Source of the DNA: Colwellia chukchiensis
GTDB lineage: Bacteria > Pseudomonadota > Gammaproteobacteria > Enterobacterales > Alteromonadaceae
Length of the DNA stretch: 64,000 nt
Direction: 5' to 3'
Assembly: GCF_002104455.1 (NCBI RefSeq)
Contig: NZ_NBOC01000006.1
Coordinates: 62,001-126,000 of the forward strand
Of this stretch, positions 29,184 to 36,903 are shown piece after piece. A program made the position numbers and the translations under genes. Each line of letters opens with the position of its first letter. Position 1 is the first letter of the stretch. Under the pieces are notes generated by a model. It was not told the origin of the DNA. It did not search any database and saw only the letters and a program-made list of their open reading frames with translations.

Positions 29184-29215
29184 AATTGTGAGTTTATTTA
29201 TTTAGGAGTAAGAGA

Positions 29216-30070
29216 GTGAGTGATAAGTTACTTGATTATGATGCCATTTGCCAAGCCGCAGCATTCATAAAACAAAAAATTACTATTACACCAAGTGTTG
29301 GCGTGGTTTTAGGATCAGGTTTAGGGGTAATAGCTGAAGAAGTTGAAGACGCTATTATTATTCCTTATGCCGATATCCCTCATTTTTGCGTCTCCGGTGC
29401 TCCCAGTCATAAAGGCCAGTTATGTATCGGCATGCTATCTGGCGTGCCAGTAGTTCTGATGCAAGGACGTATACATATCTATGAAGGCTATAGTCCGCAG
29501 CAAGTCACATTCCCGATTCGAGTCATGAAAGAGTTAGGGGTAGAAACACTTATCATCACTAATGCGGCTGGCGGCATCAATAAATCATATCAAGTTGCTG
29601 ATTTAGTACTGATTGAAGATCATTTTAATCTGGTTGGTATGGCGGGGTTAGACCCTACTCGCGGACCACATATGCCGCAAATCGGCGCAAGGTTTACGCC
29701 ACTTAATAAAGCTTACGATCCAGAGTATATCAATACCGCTGAGCAAATTGCCAAAACACATCAGATCAAGATTCATCGCGGTGTTTACGCTTTTGTTGTC
29801 GGACCCTGTTTTGAAACGCCTGCTGAAATACGCTTCCTGTCAATGATAGGCGCGGACGCTGTCGGCATGTCGACAGTACCCGAAGTCATGGTAGCGAGAA
29901 ACGCAGGCATGAAGGTTTTGACCATAAGCGCCATCACCAATATGGCTATTCATGATGTTAATTCAACAAATATCACTACAGAAGAAGAAGTTTGGGAAAG
30001 TGTTGTTGAGATAGTTCCGAAGTTACGCACCTTGCTTGCTGAATTTCTAACCACTCTGAAATACGGCTAA
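29216..30070 (+). CDS. Purine nucleoside phosphorylase (trimeric, PunA/MTIP type)
   Basis: Cleaves purine nucleosides with phosphate to the base and a (5-substituted) ribose 1-phosphate. The 284-residue protein has the class I nucleoside phosphorylase motifs GVVLGSGLG (phosphate loop), GQLCIGMLSG, MQGRIHIYEGY, ITNAAGGIN and, near the base-binding site, GPCFETPAEIRF and STVPEVMVARN. The start is GTG 29216 with AGGAG seven bases upstream. First gene of an operon with mtnA, two transketolase subunits and a RuBisCO-like protein; that context suggests methylthioinosine or a similar 5'-modified inosine as substrate, as for the Pseudomonas methylthioinosine phosphorylase. The specificity is inferred. 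Confidence 0.9.
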   Translation: MSDKLLDYDAICQAAAFIKQKITITPSVGVVLGSGLGVIAEEVEDAIIIPYADIPHFCVSGAPSHKGQLCIGMLSGVPVVLMQGRIHIYEGYSPQQVTFPIRVMKELGVETLIITNAAGGINKSYQVADLVLIEDHFNLVGMAGLDPTRGPHMPQIGARFTPLNKAYDPEYINTAEQIAKTHQIKIHRGVYAFVVGPCFETPAEIRFLSMIGADAVGMSTVPEVMVARNAGMKVLTISAITNMAIHDVNSTNITTEEEVWESVVEIVPKLRTLLAEFLTTLKYG

Positions 30071-30143
30071 AACGCCAGTTAATAACCGTTGCAGCAAACC
30101 GAATAAAGCATGATTTTTAAAGATGTAAAGAGAAACTAACAAG

Positions 30144-31196
30144 ATGAGACCTTATAAAAGTATTGAATGGTTAGCGCAAGAAAAAGCTATTAGATTAATC
30201 GATCAAAAGGCGCTACCCAGTGTAGTTGAATATAACAACTACAGCACAGTTAATGCCGTAGCACAGGCCATTAATGACATGACGGTCAGAGGAGCGCCCG
30301 TAATAGGTGTTGCCGCCGCCTATGGCTTAGTTATTGCAGTTTTCAATGAAGAGTCTAATGACGTGGCAAAGCTTGCCGCGTCTATGGTACACGCTGACCG
30401 CATACTCAGAGCGTCTCGCCCCACTGCGGTGAATTTGTTTTGGGCCTTAGATCAAATGGCTGAGCGAGTAGCAAAACATCAGCCTAAAACGGCGGCAGAA
30501 TATCGCCAATTAGTGCTCGCTTGTGCGCAAGAGCTTGAAGCAGAAGATATTGCCATTAATAAAAATTTATCTACTCATGCGTTGACGTTATTACCCAAAG
30601 ACAAGGTGACATTTATACATCACTGTAATACCGGCGCACTCGCCACGGTTGATTACGGTACTGCCCTTGGCGTGATCAGAATGGCCCATGAATCTGGCCG
30701 TCAGGTACATGTTTTTGTTGATGAAACTCGCCCGCGCTTACAAGGGGCGCGTTTAACCTCTTGGGAATTACAACAACAAGGTATCTCACACCAACTGATT
30801 GTTGATGGGGCATCTTCACACGTCATGCAAAAATTTGCTGTTGATATGTGTGTGGTTGGTTGTGATCGCGTGGCGGCCAATGGCGACTTTGCCAACAAGG
30901 TCGGTACATGTAACTTGGCGATGGTGGCGAAAGCCAATGGCGTGCCTTTTTATGTTGCTGCGCCGCTATCAACCATTGACCTTGAAACCTCATGCGGTGC
31001 CGATATTGAAATTGAAGAACGGGCATCAGAAGAAGTGACTGAGATTGATGGCGCGCGCGTTGCCCCTGACGGCATTGATGTGTACAACCCTGCCTTTGAC
31101 GTTACCCCAGCCGAGTTCATCACCGCTATCATTACCGAAAAAGGCATTGTTTATCCGCCTTTTTTAGAAAACTTACAAAAAATTAAAGAGCTATAA
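30144..31196 (+). CDS. mtnA: S-methyl-5-thioribose-1-phosphate isomerase
   Basis: Converts 5-methylthioribose 1-phosphate to 5-methylthioribulose 1-phosphate in methionine salvage. The 350 residues match MtnA over their length: TVRGAPVIGVAAAYG, catalytic Cys161 in HHCNTGALAT and catalytic Asp241 in VVGCDRVAANGD (Bacillus Cys160 and Asp240). The fold is shared with archaeal ribose-1,5-bisphosphate isomerase and eIF2B, so a related ribose-1-phosphate substrate is possible. No mtnK, mtnB, mtnC or mtnD follows, so the classical salvage route is not encoded here. The transketolase gene starts three bases after its stop. Confidence 0.95.
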   Translation: MRPYKSIEWLAQEKAIRLIDQKALPSVVEYNNYSTVNAVAQAINDMTVRGAPVIGVAAAYGLVIAVFNEESNDVAKLAASMVHADRILRASRPTAVNLFWALDQMAERVAKHQPKTAAEYRQLVLACAQELEAEDIAINKNLSTHALTLLPKDKVTFIHHCNTGALATVDYGTALGVIRMAHESGRQVHVFVDETRPRLQGARLTSWELQQQGISHQLIVDGASSHVMQKFAVDMCVVGCDRVAANGDFANKVGTCNLAMVAKANGVPFYVAAPLSTIDLETSCGADIEIEERASEEVTEIDGARVAPDGIDVYNPAFDVTPAEFITAIITEKGIVYPPFLENLQKIKEL

Positions 31197-31199
31197 AAT

Positions 31200-32117
31200 A
31201 TGAACGCAGAAATAGAGTGGACTGAGCAAGTCAAAAAAGTCGCTGCCAATATTCGTTTACGCGGTTTTCGCTATGTTATGCAAAATAATGGCGGCTATTT
31301 AAGTCAAATTTGTTCCTCAGCAGAAATGCTCGCTTACCTGTATTGTCGAGGCATGAATTTAGGGCCTTCAACGGCGCCGATGATCCCTGAGCCATTTAAA
31401 GGCGTACCAGGTGAAGGACGCCCCTATGTTTCCGGTGCGGATTACAATGGCCCTAAAGGACCAACATTAGATAGATTTATATTCTCACCTGCCCACTATG
31501 CGCTGCCCCTTTATGTGGCATTAATAGAAGTTGGCAGAATGGCGCCCGAAGGCTTAGCAGAGTTTAATCAAGATGGCAGCACGGTTGAGCTAATTAGTGC
31601 AGAACACTCACCTGGCGCAGAAGTCACCTCTGGCTCACTGGCACAAGCACTGAGTGTTGCCGGCGGTATTGCCTTAGCGCGTCGTATGAAAGGCGATACC
31701 GGTAATGTTTGGGTAATGATGTCAGATGGCGAATTTCAAGAAGGTCAGACATGGGAAGCCGTGCAAGCACTGGCCAATTATAAATTAGATAATATTAAAG
31801 TAATCGTTGACGTTAATGAGCAACAATGTGACGGACCAATGGAGTCGGTGATGGCAATTGGTTCTTTAGAGGATAAGTTAAATGCCTTTGGCGCCTATGC
31901 TGTTGATGTAGATGGCCATGATATCGAGGCCTTTGACCGCCTAGCGCAAACAGACACCAAAGGCAAACCCTTATTTATTTTAGCCAGAACCAACCCAACC
32001 AAAGGCGTTGAAATTATGGAAACTAAGCGCCCAACATTGCACTATTTACGTTTTTCATCAGCAGATGAAAAAGCAAGTTTTCAAAAAGCATATGATGCTA
32101 TGGCTCAAGAGGTATAA
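31200..32117 (+). CDS. Transketolase, N-terminal (thiamine diphosphate-binding) subunit
   Basis: The half of a split transketolase that binds the diphosphate of ThDP. The 305 residues include the ThDP-Mg motif (MMSDGEFQEGQTWEA followed by VDVNEQQ) and the family segment GAEVTSGSLAQALSVAGGIALA. The histidine-containing segment is SAEHSPGAE, different from the GHPD form of housekeeping enzymes, which may reflect another donor sugar. It is followed four bases later by the C-terminal subunit. Split pairs of this kind occur in specialised catabolic operons, for example AptA/AptB acting on apulose 4-phosphate; the substrate here is unknown. Confidence 0.92.
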   Translation: MNAEIEWTEQVKKVAANIRLRGFRYVMQNNGGYLSQICSSAEMLAYLYCRGMNLGPSTAPMIPEPFKGVPGEGRPYVSGADYNGPKGPTLDRFIFSPAHYALPLYVALIEVGRMAPEGLAEFNQDGSTVELISAEHSPGAEVTSGSLAQALSVAGGIALARRMKGDTGNVWVMMSDGEFQEGQTWEAVQALANYKLDNIKVIVDVNEQQCDGPMESVMAIGSLEDKLNAFGAYAVDVDGHDIEAFDRLAQTDTKGKPLFILARTNPTKGVEIMETKRPTLHYLRFSSADEKASFQKAYDAMAQEV

Positions 32118-32120
32118 ATC

Positions 32121-33128
32121 ATGGAGATAGTTTCACGCCCACACGTTAATAACTTTATTGAATGGTCAAAAGATAAGCCGGAAGTGGTGGTTTTGACCGC
32201 TGATTTATCCAACTCTTGTGAGGTAGGTCGCTGGCGCGATACCTACCCAGACCGTTTCTTCCCTATGGGTATGGCAGAGCAAAACATGATGGGCATGGCC
32301 GCGGGTATGGCAAAAGAAGGTTTTACGCCTTTCATTCATACCTTTGCCGTGTTTATTTATCGTCGACCCTATGATCAGTTAGCAATGTCGATTGCCTACC
32401 CTAACTTGAAAGTCAGACTAATGGGCTTCCTACCCGGTATTGTTACCCCAGGTGGCGTTACCCATCAAGCCATTGAAGATGTCGCTATCATGCGCGCAAC
32501 CCCGAATATGACCATTTTTGATACCGGTGATGCCACTGAAGTTGAATCGGTACTCGACGTAGCGCAAGCCGTTGATGGCCCCGTGTATGTGCGCTTTTTA
32601 CGTGGCGATATGCCGCGCTTATTCCCGAAAAATGAACCTATGGTCTTTAACCGTGCGCGGGTACTTAGTGACGGTGATGACCTGACCATTTTGACATCAA
32701 GCGTAGTGACTGAAGAAGCATTAAGAGCGGTATCTGTATTAAAAACCAGAGGCACCTCGGTTAATCACTTACATGTCTCCACCTTGAAACCTTTTACAGA
32801 TCCAACGGTATTAGAAGCGATAAAGCGCAGCAAAAACGGCGTCATCACCATGGAAAACCATAGTATAATTGGCGGGCTTGGCTCAGCGGTGGCCGAATTA
32901 ATGGCAGAGCATGCGATAGGCAAGCCGTTAATTCGATTAGGCCTAAAAGATATGTACGCCCATGGTGCTAGCAAAAACTATTTAATGAAAGAATACGGAC
33001 TTGATGCCATATCCTTAGTCAAAGGTGTTGAAGAGTTATTAAATAAATCGCTAAATATCAATGAAGCAGATCTTGAAAATGTGCGTATAGAAGATGCTAA
33101 TAGCAGCGCTAAAGTGGAGGCGCTATGA
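32121..33128 (+). CDS. Transketolase, C-terminal (pyrimidine-binding) subunit
   Basis: Partner of the preceding subunit, 335 residues. It contains the catalytic glutamate region MGMAEQNMMGMAAGMA, the FAVF and YPNLKVRLMG segments, the conserved THQAIEDVAIMR and a C-terminal transketolase domain (TLKPFTD, ENHSIIGGLGSAVAE). The two subunits should form a heterotetramer with active sites between them. Its stop overlaps the start of the RuBisCO-like gene (ATGA), so the two are translationally coupled; this argues that the transketolase and the RuBisCO-like protein work on consecutive steps. Confidence 0.92.
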   Translation: MEIVSRPHVNNFIEWSKDKPEVVVLTADLSNSCEVGRWRDTYPDRFFPMGMAEQNMMGMAAGMAKEGFTPFIHTFAVFIYRRPYDQLAMSIAYPNLKVRLMGFLPGIVTPGGVTHQAIEDVAIMRATPNMTIFDTGDATEVESVLDVAQAVDGPVYVRFLRGDMPRLFPKNEPMVFNRARVLSDGDDLTILTSSVVTEEALRAVSVLKTRGTSVNHLHVSTLKPFTDPTVLEAIKRSKNGVITMENHSIIGGLGSAVAELMAEHAIGKPLIRLGLKDMYAHGASKNYLMKEYGLDAISLVKGVEELLNKSLNINEADLENVRIEDANSSAKVEAL

Positions 33129-34285
33129 TCGAAAATACGCAACTCAATGTCTCGGGTGAGCGTTTTTCGGTGGTTTATTTCATCACAGGTAATGAAGCAC
33201 AAGCAAAACATAGAGCCGAACATATCTGTATTGAACAAACCATTGAATTTCCAGCTGAGTTGATAGGCGATGATGATATTCGTCGCCATATCTTTGGTCG
33301 TCTGGAATCGTTTTCACAAGTCAATGAAACACAGTGGCAAGCGGTCATTTCTTACGCCTTAGAAATTACCGGTACGAATTTACCGCAAACCATGAATGTT
33401 ATCTTTGGCAATATTAGTTTGCAGCCCGGTGTGCAAGTGAATCAGTTGCTGTTACCTGATTCATTCACTCAGCACTTTAAAGGCCCGCGTTTTGGTATGC
33501 AAGGCTTACGTGAGTTATGTAATGAACCCGAGAGCCCACTATTTTGCTCGGCCTTAAAGCCGATGGGGCTATCGTCAGCACAGCTTGCAGCGCAGGCGTA
33601 TGAGTTTGCCAAAGGCGGCATACACTTTATTAAAGATGATCACGGTATCTCTGATCAAGTATTTGCCCCCTTTCGAGAGCGCGTACCACTGTGTGTAGCC
33701 GCCGTTGAACGGGCCAATAAAGAAACCGGCTTAAGTTGTAAGTATGTGCCAACCATTAACACCCCTGCTAACCAAATTTTTGCCGATGCGCGTTGGGCAA
33801 AAGAGCAAGGTGTTGGCGGTTTAATGTTATTACCTGGCATATCAGGTTTTGATACCATGCGCTGCATTGCCGATGATGACGAAATCGCCCTGCCGATATT
33901 AGGTCATCCATCATTATTAGGTGGCATGGTCTCCTCAGCACAAAGTGGTTATTCACATGCGGTGTTATTTGGCCAGTTTATGCGTTTAGCCGGGGCTGAT
34001 ATCAGTATTTATCCAAATTTTGGCGGCCGGTTTTCGTTTAGCCGCGAAGCTTGTCTTAATATAGTGCAAGGTACAAGCTGTGATATGGGTACGATAAAGC
34101 CGATCTTCCCTTCACCCGGTGGCGGTATGAACTTAACGAGCGTGCCAGAGATGATTGAGGCTTATGGCAAAGATATCATGTTTTTGATCGGCGGCGCGCT
34201 GCATAAAGGCGACCAGGGCGTTGTTGAAAATTGCCAAGAATTACGACAGCTAGTGAATCAACAAGTCCGCTTATTAGCGAAATAA
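33125..34285 (+). CDS. RuBisCO-like protein (form IV)
   Basis: A 386-residue member of the RuBisCO large-subunit superfamily that should not fix CO2. The equivalent of catalytic Lys175 is kept (Lys145 in SALKPMGLS). The carbamate lysine and first metal ligands are kept at 170-172, but the Glu204 equivalent is His173 (IKDDHG). A His is kept at 261 (LGHPSLLGG). The loop-6 lysine is missing: NFGGRFSF stands in its place. The phosphate-site glycines occur at 330-334 (SPGGGM) and later in IGGALHKG. In R. rubrum a form IV protein isomerises 5-methylthioribulose 1-phosphate to 1-methylthioxylulose 5-phosphate; with mtnA upstream that reaction is the likeliest one here, but the subgroup is not proven. 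Confidence 0.93.
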   Translation: MIENTQLNVSGERFSVVYFITGNEAQAKHRAEHICIEQTIEFPAELIGDDDIRRHIFGRLESFSQVNETQWQAVISYALEITGTNLPQTMNVIFGNISLQPGVQVNQLLLPDSFTQHFKGPRFGMQGLRELCNEPESPLFCSALKPMGLSSAQLAAQAYEFAKGGIHFIKDDHGISDQVFAPFRERVPLCVAAVERANKETGLSCKYVPTINTPANQIFADARWAKEQGVGGLMLLPGISGFDTMRCIADDDEIALPILGHPSLLGGMVSSAQSGYSHAVLFGQFMRLAGADISIYPNFGGRFSFSREACLNIVQGTSCDMGTIKPIFPSPGGGMNLTSVPEMIEAYGKDIMFLIGGALHKGDQGVVENCQELRQLVNQQVRLLAK

Positions 34286-34383
34286 CTGTGTTAGGGTAAA
34301 TTTAGCTCAGAGCATTAAGACGCTAATAGACTCACCGCCTTTTTCACTAACAATTGCCTAGCGATACCTTTACATATAGACCT

Positions 34384-34432
34384 AACGCCTAATAACCAGT
34401 TAAATAATAAACTGAGTATTAGGCGTTTTTTA
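34384..34432 (+). terminator. Terminator of the phosphorylase-RLP operon
   Basis: Long hairpin: AACGCCTAATA (34384-34394) pairs with TATTAGGCGTT (34417-34427), with an inner CAGTT/AACTG pairing, followed by a T-run. It lies 99 bp past the RuBisCO-like gene. Confidence 0.85.
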
Positions 34433-34939
34433 TTGGGTCGTATTAATCTGTATGAGTTTATATTAGCTAATATTACCTAACTCCTATTATCTAATTTAAG
34501 TACTACTAAATTTACAGTATTGGCACGCCTGCTTTCATGCAGCGATGCTAAAGTCCGACAAAGCGGCCCGCCTCTGCTTTAACATTGATGCTAAATAACA
34601 ATAAAGCCACGTTAGGGCTACGATAAACTGGCCGTGCTTAATTATGTAATGAAATATGCAATTATCCATGCAATGAATGTTGCCATCAGCTATCTCGTTA
34701 ACTATCCACGCCTGATAATGGCTGAACGCCCGCTAGCGTCAACACAGGCATCAGCGCCATGGGGAATACCTGAAGATAAATACCAAATATCATGCTATCA
34801 GAGCCGATGTAAAGCTTGGTTTACTGGCGGATTTTTCGAGTTAAGCAGCTGATAATAGCAAGAAATGTTTTGTCTACTCAGGGGATGGAATATTCGCTAA
34901 GGGGCAGCGAGCGCAGTCAGCGCCCGCTTAATAATCATC
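34433..34939. other. Gene-free stretch between the two halves of the island
   Basis: About 500 bp between the terminator of the RuBisCO-like operon and the convergent cyclase gene. A 72-codon open frame at 34634-34852 has no ribosome-binding site and no recognisable product. I see nothing else in it. Confidence 0.4.
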
Positions 34940-35878
34940 TTACTTGGTTGGCCTCATCACTCCTAAGGCATCGCGTTTTAGCGGCTTGTCATGGGCTTTT
35001 AAAGGTGCGCCAGGCACTTCATTTACACTGGTGCCATACGACCAGTCAGCTGGTGCAATTGCAATATAACGCGCTAGCCCGCCCGTGCCACCTAAAGGTT
35101 TTGCAAAACCAATGGCGATCAAAGCGCCAGACTCTGGCACTTTATCTAAATTTGCCACCCCTTCTGCTTGGGCAAAGTTATTATGCATGAGCCAATGTTC
35201 ACCTTCTAAGTTTGGTGTGGTATCGGTATCAAGCGGTTCATGACCATGAAATAAAATGTCACGCTGAAGGTGCAAAAACTTTAACGCCTCAAGCCCTACT
35301 CCTGGAAAGGGCTTTTGATTAAACCTTTCGATGTCACGCCATTTTTTATGCCAATCCGAGCGCACCATCACCACCGCGCCTTCAGGAATAAGGCCATGTT
35401 TTTTCTCCCAGGCAAGCACATCCTCAACAGACAAATGATAACCGGGATCTTTCTTCACTTTATCAACGACATTAATCACCACTAATGGTCTTACGGCATA
35501 GGTGGCCGGTAGATCGCTGATGGTTGCCCCATAAGGGTTCCAGTGTGCCGGTGGATCTAACTGTGTGCCATATTGATCGGTTTCAATGGTGTAAGCGCTG
35601 GCAACAAAGCCATGTTTTTCATAGCTAAATTCTTCACCTTTGTCGATATACCCTGGCATCGCTTTATGAGCAATGGCCGGTTTAAAGGTCGCATTACCAA
35701 AGCCCGCCCAAACCGCTTGTTTAGGCTCAAAGGCATGGGTTAAATCAATATATTTTGCCGATTTGAGGGTGTTTTCATACAAATCCCATAACCCTTTTGG
35801 CTTTATTGCTTCGCTATATGCAGATGTGCTAAATGCAGATACCGCTAAACAAATAAGTAAAATTGCTTTATTTTTCAT
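34940..35878 (-). CDS. Secreted cyclase-family (kynurenine formamidase-like) hydrolase
   Basis: A 312-residue protein of the Cyclase family (PF04199), which includes kynurenine formamidase and isatin hydrolase. ATG 35878 was chosen because AAGGG lies eight bases upstream and the product then starts with a clear signal peptide (KNKAILLICLAVSAFSTSAYS/EA); a TTG six codons earlier is possible. The metal motif HxGTHxDxPxH reads QYGTQLDPPAH, so the first two His are Gln; Gln variants are known in part of this family. It is last in the receptor operon, 30 bp after the gene at 35909. A role in hydrolysing a cyclic or amide substrate in the periplasm is likely; the substrate is unknown. Confidence 0.85.
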   Translation of the reverse strand: MKNKAILLICLAVSAFSTSAYSEAIKPKGLWDLYENTLKSAKYIDLTHAFEPKQAVWAGFGNATFKPAIAHKAMPGYIDKGEEFSYEKHGFVASAYTIETDQYGTQLDPPAHWNPYGATISDLPATYAVRPLVVINVVDKVKKDPGYHLSVEDVLAWEKKHGLIPEGAVVMVRSDWHKKWRDIERFNQKPFPGVGLEALKFLHLQRDILFHGHEPLDTDTTPNLEGEHWLMHNNFAQAEGVANLDKVPESGALIAIGFAKPLGGTGGLARYIAIAPADWSYGTSVNEVPGAPLKAHDKPLKRDALGVMRPTK

Positions 35879-35908
35879 ATTTTTTTCCCTTAACAATAGA
35901 CATATTAA

Positions 35909-36829
35909 CTACTCGTATTTGCGGCTTGCTTTTTGTTGCATAAACTGGTCAATACCTTTTAAAAACCTTTGTCTTTTTAGATCTAAACCTGCTATCGACT
36001 CCTGCGCCATATAACTTTTATATGATTGACCTAAAGGCGCTGCTTGCCAATCATTATGAGGAAAAAACACCCAGCTATCTTTGGTGACAATTGCAAGTTC
36101 AATATCACCATTTGAGAGTTCGTTAAGCCAAGACGCTAACTTTTTTACCACGGCGAGCTCTTTACTAGCATTCGCCGAGCCAGCTAACGTTGAAAACACC
36201 TTTGCATCTTTATAAAAAGTAAAGCCAACATTTTCAGGACTGTTAAACGCCCCTATCATCATGCCAAAGAAAATAGGCACATTCTTTTCTTCAAAAAATA
36301 CGCTTTTACCTCGATCTTTGATGTTGATTGACTTAAGCGCGAGCCAATTTTTGTCAACATCGTACACATTCCCTTCACACATCACTAAGGTGCTATCTTG
36401 TGCGTAGACATAGCCAATATGTGCGGCAAGTTTTAACAACTTTTCATGCCCTGCGGCATTAAAAACTTGGGTCTTTATTGCCACAGAAGTGACGGACTCA
36501 CCTTCATAGCCACCAATAACTAATGCTTGCTCAAACACTTTGATATCGCTACCGTTTGCGGCTACCAAGCTGTTAATAATATCTTGCGTTAGCGGCATAA
36601 AAGCTTGGCTAAAGGCTGCGGTTTCTTGAAAACTTAACGAGGTGGTTTGCTTGAGTCTATTTTCACCTACGGCTTGCACCGCTTTATAATGCGGATGGGC
36701 GGCATACAATATTTCACATGCCATACCTTGACTTGTTTGACTTTCAGCAGAGCTCGCGTTTGCGGTGAACAGCAAGCTGCTCATTAACAACGTTACTAGC
36801 ATCAGATGAATAGCTTTTTTCAACGGCAC
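35909..36829 (-). CDS. Secreted protein of unknown family (paralogue A)
   Basis: A 306-residue exported protein I do not recognise. The start is GTG 36829 with AGGAG eight bases upstream; a signal peptide (LMLVTLLMSSLLFTANASSA) follows. It is clearly paralogous to the lipoprotein at 42878-43789: both share CEI.YA.HPH, SFQETAAFSQAFMP-type, GGYEGES, AAHIGYVYAQDS-type, FGMM.GA.N, KVFST and W.FFPHN.W motifs in the same order. It lies between the TonB-dependent receptor and the cyclase gene. The conserved aromatic, His and Gly motifs suggest a folded binding or catalytic domain in the periplasm; function unknown. Confidence 0.78.
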   Translation of the reverse strand: MPLKKAIHLMLVTLLMSSLLFTANASSAESQTSQGMACEILYAAHPHYKAVQAVGENRLKQTTSLSFQETAAFSQAFMPLTQDIINSLVAANGSDIKVFEQALVIGGYEGESVTSVAIKTQVFNAAGHEKLLKLAAHIGYVYAQDSTLVMCEGNVYDVDKNWLALKSINIKDRGKSVFFEEKNVPIFFGMMIGAFNSPENVGFTFYKDAKVFSTLAGSANASKELAVVKKLASWLNELSNGDIELAIVTKDSWVFFPHNDWQAAPLGQSYKSYMAQESIAGLDLKRQRFLKGIDQFMQQKASRKYE

Positions 36830-36842
36830 GATAAAATCTCCT

Positions 36843-36882
36843 AAAAAAAGAGCGCATCATAACTATTTATTGTGATGCGCTC
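36843..36882 (-). terminator. Hairpin with T-run between the receptor gene and paralogue A
   Basis: Stem GAGCGCATCA (36850-36859) with TGATGCGCTC (36873-36882), followed on the minus strand by seven T residues. It sits between the receptor stop and the next gene of the same strand, so it probably works as a partial terminator that lowers expression of the two downstream genes. Confidence 0.82.
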
Positions 36883-36903
36883 GATTGGTTTTGCTTATTT
36901 AGC

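Noticed and set aside
29216-34285. A CO2-fixing RuBisCO pathway of the archaeal AMP type (MtnA homologue as ribose-1,5-bisphosphate isomerase)
   Set aside because: The RuBisCO-like protein lacks the loop-6 lysine and has His for the Glu204 equivalent, and the MtnA homologue keeps the MtnA Cys and Asp motifs, so carboxylation is unlikely.
34634-34852. 72-codon plus-strand frame in the gap after the RuBisCO-like operon
   Set aside because: No ribosome-binding site, no recognisable sequence and no operon context.
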